In this document: positions 1-7,080 of the stretch, in pieces
Numbering within the stretch: position 1 is the first letter of the stretch
Layout of the letters: every line of letters starts with the position of its first letter
Assembly (NCBI GenBank): GCA_041666985.1
Contig: JBAYFV010000087.1
Location: forward strand, 1 to 11,886
DNA: 11,886 nucleotides
Origin: GWF2-50-93 sp041666985
Lineage (GTDB): Bacteria > Verrucomicrobiota > Lentisphaeria > Victivallales > GWF2-50-93
Direction: 5' to 3'
The notes under the pieces: model-generated
Told to the model about the DNA's origin: nothing
What the model saw: only the letters and a program-made list of their open reading frames with translations
Databases searched by the model: none
Translations under genes and position numbers: made by a program

Positions 1-16
1 CGGGTTTTCTTACCCG
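1..16. repeat. Small hairpin at window edge
   Basis: CGGGT (1-5) pairs with ACCCG (12-16) around a T-rich 6-nt loop. It may be part of a terminator or of the tail of a gene lying left of the window. No poly-T tract follows it, so a terminator call is weak. Confidence 0.3.
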
Positions 17-34
17 CGGAAATCTAACTCAAGC

Positions 35-54
35 GGCGGACTGGAAAGTCCGCC
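35..54. repeat. Perfect 8-bp stem with GGAA tetraloop
   Basis: GGCGGACT (35-42) and AGTCCGCC (47-54) form a perfect, GC-rich stem closed by a GGAA (GNRA-type) tetraloop. It lies in non-coding DNA. It could be a terminator of an upstream gene, although only a short T-containing stretch follows, or a copy of a dispersed intergenic palindrome. Its copy number in the genome cannot be judged here. Confidence 0.5.
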
Positions 55-59
55 CTCCG

Positions 60-459
60 TTAGTTTTGAATCGGCTCAGGGTAGTTTTGAAATTACCTCA
101 TCTAATAAAACGCAAAACAAACAGTTCTTCATATTTTATTTGAGTACGAATTCAATAAACGAGCGTAGTTTACTGAATACGTACAAATGCATGGATTCCC
201 GTCCCACGGGGCAGGCGTTCTTTCGGCCGCTTATCACGTTGATCAATCGTTATCCGCTGCAGCGGACTCCTCTTTCGCAGCATGATAATCAATCCAAAAT
301 CTCTTCGCCAGCAAATGCCCAAGTTATTTTTAACGAACCCTAACCCTGTCGCTCAAAGTCTTGCGAACAGGGTACAACACTTTCCGCATTCGCTCCAAGT
401 GATGACGGGCTTGCTGTGGCTTGCTTCACAGCTACTGAAATACTTATTAATGAGGCTAG
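60..459. other. Non-coding or relic stretch upstream of the toxin-antitoxin unit
   Basis: I see no credible gene here. The short open frames (for example 140-343 from a TTG, and 282-500) lack ribosome binding sites and recognisable protein features. The stretch contains a 10-bp direct repeat TAGTTTTGAA at 61-70 and 82-91 (21-bp spacing). It also has a bulged hairpin, ACCCTGT (343-349) with ACAGGGT (367-373) plus an inner CGC/GCG pair (350-352/363-365), and a 6-bp hairpin GCTGTG (413-418) with CACAGC (427-432). These could be remnants of mobile or repeated DNA, but nothing identifies them. Confidence 0.4.
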
Positions 460-512
460 GTTTCAATATTTACAATATTTCAATAATATTGAAACAGTAG
501 TAATATTGAAAC
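460..512. promoter_or_regulatory. Repeat cluster, probable autoregulatory operator of the AbiE-like unit
   Basis: Four copies of one short element lie within 53 bp in both orientations. They are GTTTCAATATT at 460-470, TTTCAAT at 478-484, AATATTGAAAC at 485-495 and AATATTGAAAC again at 502-512. The middle pair makes a near-perfect palindrome (TTTCAAT-AAT-ATTGAAA, 478-494), and the last two copies are direct repeats 17 bp apart. The cluster sits immediately upstream of the antitoxin start and overlaps the likely -35 region. AbiEi antitoxins are known to repress their own operon by binding inverted repeats in the promoter, so this is the natural candidate operator. Binding is inferred. Confidence 0.6.
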
Positions 513-533
513 TTAACCATTATATGCTATTGT
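506..533 (+). promoter_or_regulatory. Candidate sigma70 promoter, possibly giving a leaderless mRNA
   Basis: A -35-like TTGAAA (506-511) and a -10-like TATTGT (528-533) are separated by 16 bp. The predicted transcription start falls at about 540, the A of the antitoxin ATG. No Shine-Dalgarno sequence precedes that ATG, which would fit a leaderless transcript. The -35 lies inside the last operator-like repeat, so a bound repressor would block it. The -10 is only a fair match; TATGCT at 523-528 is an alternative. Confidence 0.35.
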
Positions 534-539
534 AGTTTC

Positions 540-1631
540 ATGGCAACCAATCATGGAGACATTAGATTGAAAGATATAAGAAAAATCATTGAGCAGGATG
601 AACTGCTGAAGAAGGCGGTTGGGGCTTTTTCATGCCCCGCCGGAATGACTCTTTCAATTGACTCGAAAAGAAAACCCTCCATAGGTGCGGATGCGTTCGT
701 AATCTTTAAATCAAATAGCGGCAATGCCATATCTTATAGAGTTGAAATCAAATCTAGCCTCCATTCCGCAGCTCTTCTTTCCGCAAAAGATGAATTTCAG
801 CCTCCTCAAACCCCATGCATTCTGGTCACTTCTTACATTTCCCCGGGCGTAGCGGAGTCCCTGAAAAAGATGAAAGTCCAGTTTATGGATGCGGTAGGGA
901 ATGCTTATGTGGAAAACTCCGGAATATACGTTTATGTGAACAAACACACAAAACCGTTATGGATGGTCAAGGAAAAATCATCCTCGCTTTTCCATTCGTC
1001 TGGATTGAAGATCATCTTTGTCTGTCTGGTAGAATCCGTAAATAAGACTCTTTCGGAGAATTCTGAAGGAATTGCAGGAAACCTGAAGTCTCTCGCGAAT
1101 ATTTCGGGCGTATCTCTTGGAATGGCCAGCAATGTGAGAAACGAGCTTATTGCGCAAGGATATCTTGTCGAAACCTCAAAAAGAGGATTTGAACTCCAAA
1201 ACCGTGCAAAACTTCTCGAAAATTGGCTTAAAACTTACGCCGAACGCCTACGCCCAAAACTTCTGATTGGGAAATATCATCCTGTCAATCCTCAGTGGTG
1301 GCAGACGGCAAAACTCGACCGGAAATCTTTCCTGTGGGGCGGAGAGGTTGCGGCTGCCAAGCTTACAGGACATCTTTCTCCTGAAATTGTTACTGTATAT
1401 GCATCTTCAGGCATTAATATCCTGATTAATTCCGAGGGACTGCAGCCTGACGATAAAGGCGAAGTGGAAATAAGGAGCATCTTCTGGAATTCAGAGACAT
1501 ATCAGAATGACGGGTGCGTCCATCCATTGCTGATATATGCCGATCTTCTTGTCGGCGACGATGATCGCAGCATCGAAACGGCAAAGTTAATTTTCAACCG
1601 GTATCTGTCCAATGCTTTTGAGCAGAATTGA
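540..1631 (+). CDS. AbiEi-like type IV antitoxin / transcriptional regulator
   Basis: This 363-residue protein resembles the AbiEi_2-type antitoxins of type IV toxin-antitoxin systems. The N-terminal half (about 60-150) contains the family-like stretch F115-M-D-A-V-G-N-A-Y123 followed by a beta strand, in an alpha/beta fold. A winged helix-turn-helix lies at about 178-220 (NLKSLANISGVS, then the recognition-helix region SNVRNELIAQGYLVE). The C-terminal part (about 235-363) is a mixed domain rich in Trp and acidic residues. In AbiE systems the antitoxin neutralises the toxin without a stable complex and represses its own operon through upstream inverted repeats, and such repeats are present at 460-512. 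The ATG at 540 has no visible ribosome binding site, but no better start follows closely. The toxin gene overlaps its 3' end by 20 bp, the usual antitoxin-toxin order. The family call rests on recalled motifs, without an alignment. Confidence 0.8.
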   Translation: MATNHGDIRLKDIRKIIEQDELLKKAVGAFSCPAGMTLSIDSKRKPSIGADAFVIFKSNSGNAISYRVEIKSSLHSAALLSAKDEFQPPQTPCILVTSYISPGVAESLKKMKVQFMDAVGNAYVENSGIYVYVNKHTKPLWMVKEKSSSLFHSSGLKIIFVCLVESVNKTLSENSEGIAGNLKSLANISGVSLGMASNVRNELIAQGYLVETSKRGFELQNRAKLLENWLKTYAERLRPKLLIGKYHPVNPQWWQTAKLDRKSFLWGGEVAAAKLTGHLSPEIVTVYASSGINILINSEGLQPDDKGEVEIRSIFWNSETYQNDGCVHPLLIYADLLVGDDDRSIETAKLIFNRYLSNAFEQN

Positions 1632-2469
1632 ACCTGAAAAAATGATAGTGTTTAAAGCGGTGCTGGAGTCCGCCGCAGCTGAACACGTACCTATTGCCCT
1701 TATCGGGGCATTTGCCAGAGACGTTTTTCTTGTCGGAATACATAATATCAGCCCGACAAGGAAAACAATGGATGTCGACTGGGCGGTAAAGGTCAAAGAC
1801 TGGACTCACTACAAACGTCTTCGGAATAATCTTGTCCTGGAGAAAAACTTTAAAGAAGCTCCGGAGAAAAACCATCCCGAACGCCTCGTGGATTCCTCTG
1901 GCAACTGTGTTGACATCCTGCCATTTGGAGGAGTGGAAGACGTAAGTAAAAGCAGCATTACCTGGGCCGAAGATGATTCGCAAATGAGCATGCTTGGGTT
2001 TGAAGAGGCATTCCAATCAGCTGTGGAACTCACGGTTTCCGATGGAACCGGCATTCTTGCAGTCCCAGTAGTGGGACTTGCCGGAATAGTCCTCCTCAAA
2101 ATCATAGCCTGGACTGATCGCGAAAGCAATCTCCGCGCCAGGCGTAAACATGTAAAGGACATTCACACGATAATCTCCCACTATACAAGAATAAGCTCTG
2201 ACAGGCTGAAAACAGGAGCTGACTCCGATCTTGCGGAAATGTATCCCGACGCAATTCTGACAGGTGCCCGTTTGCTTGGTCGCGATTTACGCCGTCTCTG
2301 CCATAATGAAACAAAAACGGCGCTCGATAAATTGTTCAAACGGCAATCAGAGGGAAAAGGGGAATGCCTTTTCAACAAAGACTTTCGAGATCACTGTCAG
2401 GGAAGCTATACCAAGGCAAAAGCATTGGTTCAAGCTCTATACCTGGGCTTTCTTGAAGGGAATAAATAA
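1612..2469 (+). CDS. AbiEii-like nucleotidyltransferase toxin
   Basis: This 285-residue protein has the layout of the DNA polymerase beta-like nucleotidyltransferases used as type IV toxins. The visible active-site pattern is G32-A-F-A-R-D37, then T52-M-D54-V-D56-W (paired metal-binding aspartates). A third acidic residue follows in V-D101-I-L-P-F-G-G, then K163 in a hydrophobic helix and R/K-rich H-V-K-D183. Family members such as AbiEii and the MenT toxins transfer nucleotides, with tRNA 3' ends as targets in the studied MenT cases; the target here is unknown. The catalytic residues look intact, so the toxin is probably active. The first ATG overlaps the antitoxin gene by 20 bp. A second in-frame ATG at 1642 (residue 11) is also possible, and neither has a clear ribosome binding site, which suggests translational coupling. 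AbiE modules can protect against phage or stabilise mobile DNA. Confidence 0.8.
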   Translation: MLLSRIEPEKMIVFKAVLESAAAEHVPIALIGAFARDVFLVGIHNISPTRKTMDVDWAVKVKDWTHYKRLRNNLVLEKNFKEAPEKNHPERLVDSSGNCVDILPFGGVEDVSKSSITWAEDDSQMSMLGFEEAFQSAVELTVSDGTGILAVPVVGLAGIVLLKIIAWTDRESNLRARRKHVKDIHTIISHYTRISSDRLKTGADSDLAEMYPDAILTGARLLGRDLRRLCHNETKTALDKLFKRQSEGKGECLFNKDFRDHCQGSYTKAKALVQALYLGFLEGNK

Positions 2470-2536
2470 TACCAGACGATGGTCAGCAAACCGCTAAGGG
2501 ATCTGAAAATTACCAATGTACCGTTTGGCGTGGCGA

Positions 2537-2800
2537 GAAGCCAACGACATACATCCCCGCAACAAGCAGGATGTCGGGTTGCGCCTGGCACTGCCGGCGC
2601 TCGCAAAAGATTACGGTCTTAAGAACATCGTATATTCCGGCCCGATTTACAAATCAATGGTGGTGTCAAATCCGCAGGTTCCAAAACCGGTGGCGGTACG
2701 TTACGCCTGGGCGGAAAATCCGGTCTGCAACCTCTACAATTCATCCGATCTTCCGGCATCACCGTTCCGCACCGACAACTGGCCCGGAATTACGAAGTGA
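2537..2800 (+). pseudogene. C-terminal relic of a sialate O-acetylesterase
   Basis: Reading EANDIHPRNKQDVG onward, this frame matches the end of SGNH-type sialate O-acetylesterases. DIHP carries the catalytic Asp-x-x-His of the SGNH fold, and the tail contains YSGPIYKSM, VRYAWAENP and NLYNSSDLPASPFRTD. It ends at a natural stop. The roughly 400 residues normally preceding it, including the GDS nucleophile block, are absent: the DNA immediately upstream (2470-2536) shows no homology and adjoins the toxin gene. An ATG at 2516 opens the frame, but a 94-residue product would lack the catalytic serine. The enzyme normally removes O-acetyl groups from sialic acids or other glycans, so this locus once carried another glycan-processing gene, probably truncated when the toxin-antitoxin unit arrived. 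Breakpoint position is approximate. Confidence 0.75.
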
Positions 2801-2962
2801 CGGTGAAAAAAAAGCTGAAGTTTTTCAGAAGAACATCAATTATATACTCCGCACGGGTGAAAATTTAGATTTTGGCGAGCCAGATTGCGGATTGGATTTT
2901 TTCGATCCGACTGGCGGGCGATATGAATATCGTCCGAAGGAGGATCGGAAAAATACGGACGC
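2801..2962. other. Short unassigned stretch between relic and regulator
   Basis: No gene can be supported. A GTG at 2803 starts a lysine-rich frame that stops after about 20 codons. Overlapping open frames here show no family features. The stretch may be eroded DNA from the original glycan locus. Confidence 0.4.
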
Positions 2963-2993
2963 AAGATGCTAGCCGCTATGCGGTTGCAATCTT
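2963..2993 (-). terminator. Possible terminator of the AraC-family gene
   Basis: AAGAT-GC-AGCCGC on the left pairs with GCGGTT-GC-ATCTT on the right around a TAT loop, giving about 13 bp with two single-base bulges. On the minus strand it lies just past the stop codon of the regulator, and a short T run (in GTATTTTTCC) follows some bases later. The T run is not directly at the stem base, so termination efficiency is uncertain. Confidence 0.4.
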
Positions 2994-3007
2994 TCGAGTT
3001 TGGTTTG

Positions 3008-3847
3008 TCAAACAGCTTTCGGGAATTTCTGAGAGCGGTATTGCGACGGGGTCATTCCGTGTTTTTTACGAAAAGAGCGATAAAATCCGATTTGGTTTGA
3101 AAAGCCGCTCAACCCGGCAATCTGCCCAATGCTCAGGTTGTTTTTCAGTAACAGTCCGCTGGCATTATTAATGCGGTTATCGATAATAAACTGAGCGGGC
3201 GTAGTCCGATATATTTTACTCCACTCGCGGTAAAAGGTACGCCGCGAGAATCCGTATCGCCGAAGTATCGTATTTATATTGATATCCTCCGGATAATGAA
3301 GTTGCAGAAATGATGCAATCTGTAATATTTTTTGATGCTGGTGGCTTTCCTCTACGCATGTATCAGGATTCGACAGCCGCGTTTCGCAGATAAGCTGGAA
3401 TGCGAGCTGGTCAAGACGGTCGGCGTTACCAGTTTTACGCAAGTTGCCGGTAAGATTCATTATCTGTCCCAGTATTTGTTCAAATCGCAGACTGCGCTTA
3501 AACTCCCATCCGGGCTGACTGAAATCGATTCCACTCTTGATAAAATCTTCCGCCAAATCCGAAGAGTAAGAGAAAAAAAGAACCTCCCATGGCTCTTCTG
3601 TAGCGATACCGTAGTCATGTTCCGGAATACGGGTAACGGTGCAGGGAATCTTATATCGGTAGCAGTTCCCGTCCATTTCCTGGATCGAGAGATCTCCGCC
3701 TTTCAGCTCAACACCAAAATCAATGGTCGAATAACGCATGTTGTGGATATTATAGTAATTGTCCGGCTGATACCCCAATGCTTTGATCTTGAACGGGAAA
3801 TTCAAGCTGCGCGGTATCTCATTGACATTTATCAAGAAGCTGTGCAT
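3008..3847 (-). CDS. AraC-family transcriptional regulator
   Basis: This 279-residue protein has the AraC/XylS C-terminal DNA-binding domain with two helix-turn-helix units at about 180-275. The first is ININTILRRYGFSRRTFYREW; the second contains the signature L-S-I-G-Q-I-A-G-L-S-G-F-S-N-Q-I-G-F-Y-R and ends in the usual K-K-H-G-M-T-P-S-Q-Y-R. The N-terminal 150 residues form a beta-rich, cupin-like ligand-binding part, which in this family typically senses a sugar or other small molecule. Its start ATG has a weak GGA about 7 nt upstream. It diverges from the large operon at about 4008-11079, and the shared gap contains 21-bp-spaced direct repeats suited to AraC-type binding, so it most likely activates that operon and may control itself. 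The ligand is unknown. Confidence 0.9.
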   Translation of the reverse strand: MHSFLINVNEIPRSLNFPFKIKALGYQPDNYYNIHNMRYSTIDFGVELKGGDLSIQEMDGNCYRYKIPCTVTRIPEHDYGIATEEPWEVLFFSYSSDLAEDFIKSGIDFSQPGWEFKRSLRFEQILGQIMNLTGNLRKTGNADRLDQLAFQLICETRLSNPDTCVEESHQHQKILQIASFLQLHYPEDININTILRRYGFSRRTFYREWSKIYRTTPAQFIIDNRINNASGLLLKNNLSIGQIAGLSGFSNQIGFYRSFRKKHGMTPSQYRSQKFPKAV

Positions 3848-3867
3848 CGCAATTCCATATTAATTCA

Positions 3868-3897
3868 CTTTGGCACTAAACGTAAGTGCTTTGGCAC
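3868..3897. promoter_or_regulatory. AraC-type operator: two CTTTGGCAC half-sites
   Basis: CTTTGGCAC occurs at 3868-3876 and again at 3889-3897, in the same orientation and exactly 21 bp apart (two helical turns), each followed by an A-rich base or two. AraC-family dimers typically recognise direct repeats with this spacing. The downstream half-site ends 9 bp before a -35-like element, the usual position for activation. The repeats are also close to the start of the regulator gene, so autoregulation is possible. Confidence 0.65.
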
Positions 3898-3906
3898 AAA
3901 AAACAA

Positions 3907-3934
3907 TTGTTGCAGTCCATTTTTAAGTTACAAT
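3907..3934 (+). promoter_or_regulatory. Candidate activator-dependent promoter of the glycan operon
   Basis: TTGTTG (3907-3912), a 16-bp spacer and TACAAT (3929-3934) predict a start near 3941. The half-sites then lie at about -73 to -65 and -52 to -44. The poor -35 and good -10 fit an activator-dependent promoter. An alternative is the perfect extended -10 TG-A-TATAAT at 3980-3988, with TTGAAA at 3962-3967 and a short 15-bp spacer. Confidence 0.45.
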
Positions 3935-4007
3935 AACAACAACATCAAATATGTTTTATTTTTGAAACATGTCATGGTTTGATATAATAAGGGGGTTCAC
4001 GCGCTTT

Positions 4008-7000
4008 ATGATTTACGAACAGGTCTATTATCCGGAGTCAATAAAAACTCTCTCTGAATGGCAAAACGGGAATTCTGGGCAATCCAGGTATACCGTAATT
4101 GAATCAGCGGAAAAAAGACCGGTGATTCTTTCCTGGAATATCTCCGCCGACATTGAACTCAACGGTGTATCGATCCGTCCGGCGCAGGTCACATATACTC
4201 GCGATTCATACAGTCAGAAGGTTTTCCTGCGAACCGGAAGCAACAAACTGACCGTAAGTTCCGCCAGTATCAACGATTTAAATATTTCACTTTGCGGCAC
4301 TGACGGTTTGCCGCTCAATACCGTATCAGCTCCAGTTCCATGTCTGACTGAAACGGAAAAGGTGATTCCATTCGCTTCACGCGCTGCCACTCATGCAAAA
4401 GCCGAACATCAGAGAAATTCCTCTATTAAAGACTTCTGCCTGGGAATCGGAGGAGGGAGCAGTCCCTCCTGCGGACGTTTTGGCTTTACCGATGAATCAG
4501 GATTGCTGGATTATTCCCAGCTGGCAATGGGAGTTATAGCCCGCCTGCACCGGATGGGACATCCCGACAACCGGCAACTGACGATGTGGCGATTGTCCTG
4601 CCGTCCACCTCATACCAGCGGCACCATGTTCAAGCTGCCGCCCGGGAAAGTTGATTTCAATTCAGAGTCCGAGAGGCACATCAACTGGATCAGTTATACC
4701 AACAGGACCACGTTGCGTTCCACCGGAAATTTTCACAATCGCAAACGGGGTGATTATGTAAATTTCGCCACAACCGTAAGTCTTGCCACACCAGGGTTTC
4801 TGGTGGAAACAGATGACTCATCGCTTGTATTGAGCGACTACGCTCCGGCCGGAGAATTCCTTTATCTCGGATTACCCCTGCGATCCGGTTTTACAATACG
4901 CAATACCGCCGCCGGAAGCTCTCATTATGATCTTTCTGCTGACGGGCCTTTAACGGACAACTGGATATTACTGTGGGGCAATTCCCAGGCCGGCCTCATG
5001 GAGACACCTCTTTTGGTGGTGCTGCAACGTCAACCTAAGAAGATACATTTTGACCGCAAGGAGGAAACCATTGAAATCTCAGGAGAACGCGAATTCGGGT
5101 ATGCGATTCTGGCTTCGCCTTACGGAATTGAACTGTTCCACAGTGAAGAAACCGTCAGTTTAAAATGGCTGGGAAAAACTCTTGAGCTCTGCTCATTCTG
5201 GTCAAAGGCAATGCTGGCATATCCTGTCAACATGGAGGAGTTCTACAGGATCGACGAGCAGAGGGAACGCGTTCATATCATCCAACGTTTCCAGTATCGC
5301 CACCTTGAAGACGACTGGAACAGCAGTCCTCTGGAAATTGCACCGTTGCCGCCACCGGTCGCACTGGCGGCCTCCAGGGTTGCGGAAATAGACATGCATG
5401 ACGCCGAAAACCTGAAATTTCCCACACAATACGGAGAACTCTACGGCGTAATCGGCAGAAACAGCTCTGAATATGAGATTCCGTTGCCGACTCTGACCCG
5501 GAAATTTCATTTTAAAACCAGCGGGGAAAACCGAATCGGCGAATTGTTCCGGGCGGATTTTGATGAATACATGAAATATCATGACTCCCAGCCCGGTACC
5601 ACCCCCAGTCCAGGCGCCTACGGTTCACTGGTTCATTTCGCGCTACCGCTGACTTTGTTCAACTTTATTGATTCCGGTGCATGCAGTGAGTTGTCGGAAC
5701 GGCTTAAACTTGTCTTATCACAGGTTACCGATCCGAAAGCTTCGTATGAATTCAATAAAAATATCGGAGGAATAGGTATCTTTGACAATGGCAAAAATAT
5801 TGAAGGCCATTGCAATTACTGGTACGAACGCACCGAGCCCCATACACGGATGAAATATATTATTACATATCTTCACGTGTCCAATATTCTTAAGTTCGGC
5901 AAGCTTACACGTAAAAACATCGAAGCTTCCGAATTTCCGATGATTGAGAATGACTGGGGCAACGGCTTCAGCCTTTATTACATTTATCTGACGGCGATGC
6001 TTACCGGAGACTGGATACCTGTCCGGAAAAACTGGTCGACTATTAAAAAGGCTTTCCGGTATTTCGAAATAATGCAGGACTGGGCCTGTATGTCCACTGC
6101 CTGTTATGAAGACGGGGCAACGTGGAACGACGGCACAAATTTTGGTGCATACCTGGGCTTTACCCAGATGGCGCGGTTGCTCGGCGAGGATGCCTGTTAT
6201 GACCGGGGACTCTATGCAGCGGCAAAAAATACAGTATTGCGGCTTGCGCAATTTCTGGCCGGAAGCGAATATTTCCCCCGCTATATGGGGGGGGTACCAT
6301 GGTGGACGCACAAGTTCTTTCACGAAGGACTTACCGGAACAACAACGCGGTTCCTCTGCCACCCGAAGCTCGAAGGTTCAATCCGCCGTGAAACCATTTT
6401 TAACTTATCCACTGAAGGGATTTATCCCGAAATAATCGACATACTTCACCGTTACTTGCCGGAACACCTAGAGCAATGTTGCCGGAAAATATATGAATCC
6501 GAACCGGATTGTCTGAAAAAGATCGCCCCGTCTCTTCTGACATGGAACGGATCGGATCGACTGGGACGACAGGAGTTATATTCACTCCTGTTGATGGAAA
6601 TTGCCGGAGGAACACAGTCAGAGTCCGAATTAAAGGAGAAAATTACCGGGGCGCATGCAAACGGTCGGCTTTTCCACGAATGGATCACCGCCGATCCGAA
6701 ATATCGCCGCCGGATTCCGCGAAACTGGAGCCAATGTGATCTGCTGACAAGACTTGCAGGGCGGAATTGTCCCGTCTGGATGGAAACCTGGATTGGAATC
6801 AAAATTAAATCCGCTGAACTCGATCCGGATGAAAACAAGGCGGTAATTTACATCGAGGGAGGCCCGGGAACATTGAATTTTGGATTTACATCCATGCCTG
6901 AAGCTTTTTACTTTGAGCATCATCCTATCGGATTCCGAGTAAACAGCAAGTCCATAAGATTAGAAATCCCATCTTCCGGAACGCTTGAAATAAAACTGAA

Positions 7001-7058
7001 AAAACGTGATATACTAACAAAATACCAGGAATATATGATACAGGTAGCTGAAAACTGA
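4008..7058 (+). CDS. Large unrecognised protein, likely alpha/alpha-toroid glycan-active enzyme
   Basis: I do not recognise the family. The protein is 1016 residues from the ATG at 4008, or 1029 from an upstream ATG at 3969. I prefer 4008 because AAGGGGG (3989-3995) precedes it, though 12 nt away, while 3969 has no ribosome binding site. Numbering from 3969, residues about 15-480 are beta-rich, like the sandwich domains that precede many glycosidase barrels. Residues about 550-900 look like a six-hairpin alpha/alpha toroid, with D662-W-G-N-G-F, E714-D-G-A-T-W-N-D721-G and W778-W-T-H781 as candidate active-site residues. A short beta domain closes the protein. No signal peptide or membrane segment is visible, so it appears cytoplasmic unless exported otherwise. 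It is the first gene of the AraC-controlled operon, and the pseudopilin follows at once. A hydrolase or lyase role is inferred from fold-like features and neighbours only. Confidence 0.7.
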   Translation: MIYEQVYYPESIKTLSEWQNGNSGQSRYTVIESAEKRPVILSWNISADIELNGVSIRPAQVTYTRDSYSQKVFLRTGSNKLTVSSASINDLNISLCGTDGLPLNTVSAPVPCLTETEKVIPFASRAATHAKAEHQRNSSIKDFCLGIGGGSSPSCGRFGFTDESGLLDYSQLAMGVIARLHRMGHPDNRQLTMWRLSCRPPHTSGTMFKLPPGKVDFNSESERHINWISYTNRTTLRSTGNFHNRKRGDYVNFATTVSLATPGFLVETDDSSLVLSDYAPAGEFLYLGLPLRSGFTIRNTAAGSSHYDLSADGPLTDNWILLWGNSQAGLMETPLLVVLQRQPKKIHFDRKEETIEISGEREFGYAILASPYGIELFHSEETVSLKWLGKTLELCSFWSKAMLAYPVNMEEFYRIDEQRERVHIIQRFQYRHLEDDWNSSPLEIAPLPPPVALAASRVAEIDMHDAENLKFPTQYGELYGVIGRNSSEYEIPLPTLTRKFHFKTSGENRIGELFRADFDEYMKYHDSQPGTTPSPGAYGSLVHFALPLTLFNFIDSGACSELSERLKLVLSQVTDPKASYEFNKNIGGIGIFDNGKNIEGHCNYWYERTEPHTRMKYIITYLHVSNILKFGKLTRKNIEASEFPMIENDWGNGFSLYYIYLTAMLTGDWIPVRKNWSTIKKAFRYFEIMQDWACMSTACYEDGATWNDGTNFGAYLGFTQMARLLGEDACYDRGLYAAAKNTVLRLAQFLAGSEYFPRYMGGVPWWTHKFFHEGLTGTTTRFLCHPKLEGSIRRETIFNLSTEGIYPEIIDILHRYLPEHLEQCCRKIYESEPDCLKKIAPSLLTWNGSDRLGRQELYSLLLMEIAGGTQSESELKEKITGAHANGRLFHEWITADPKYRRRIPRNWSQCDLLTRLAGRNCPVWMETWIGIKIKSAELDPDENKAVIYIEGGPGTLNFGFTSMPEAFYFEHHPIGFRVNSKSIRLEIPSSGTLEIKLKKRDILTKYQEYMIQVAEN

Positions 7059-7068
7059 AATGAAAAAT

Positions 7069-7073
7069 GAGGA
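7069..7073 (+). promoter_or_regulatory. Ribosome binding site deciding the pseudopilin start
   Basis: GAGGA (7069-7073) lies 7 nt before the ATG at 7081, supporting that start over the in-frame ATG at 7060. The 7060 ATG is one base after the upstream stop and has no Shine-Dalgarno sequence. Confidence 0.6.
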
Positions 7074-7080
7074 CTTGAAA

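Noticed and set aside
282..500. 72-codon frame ending in the operator repeats, considered as a small leader protein
   Set aside because: It has no ribosome binding site and no recognisable features, and its end runs through the repeat cluster; probably chance.
460..512. TTTCAATATT repeats considered as a mini CRISPR array or origin iterons
   Set aside because: Units are only 7-11 bp, in both orientations and unevenly spaced, with no cas or rep gene nearby; operator sites fit better.
1594..2016. 140-codon open frame on the minus strand
   Set aside because: Antisense to the nucleotidyltransferase, whose catalytic motifs are intact.
2803..2868. GTG start followed by a lysine-rich stretch, considered as a new gene after the esterase relic
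   Set aside because: The frame ends after about 20 codons and has no Shine-Dalgarno sequence.
2571..2972. 133-codon frame downstream of the esterase relic
   Set aside because: Its first half is out of frame with the clear esterase tail, and the second half has no recognised features; kept only as unassigned DNA.
3332..3982. 216-codon open frame on the plus strand
   Set aside because: It lies antisense to the AraC-family gene, whose domain signatures are clear, and shows no family features or ribosome binding site.
5718..6362. 214-codon open frame on the minus strand
   Set aside because: Antisense shadow of the large operon enzyme; composition is that of a complementary frame.
7060..7080. 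ATG at 7060 as the pseudopilin start
   Set aside because: It lies one base after the upstream stop with no ribosome binding site of its own, whereas 7081 has GAGGA at good spacing; translational coupling keeps it possible.
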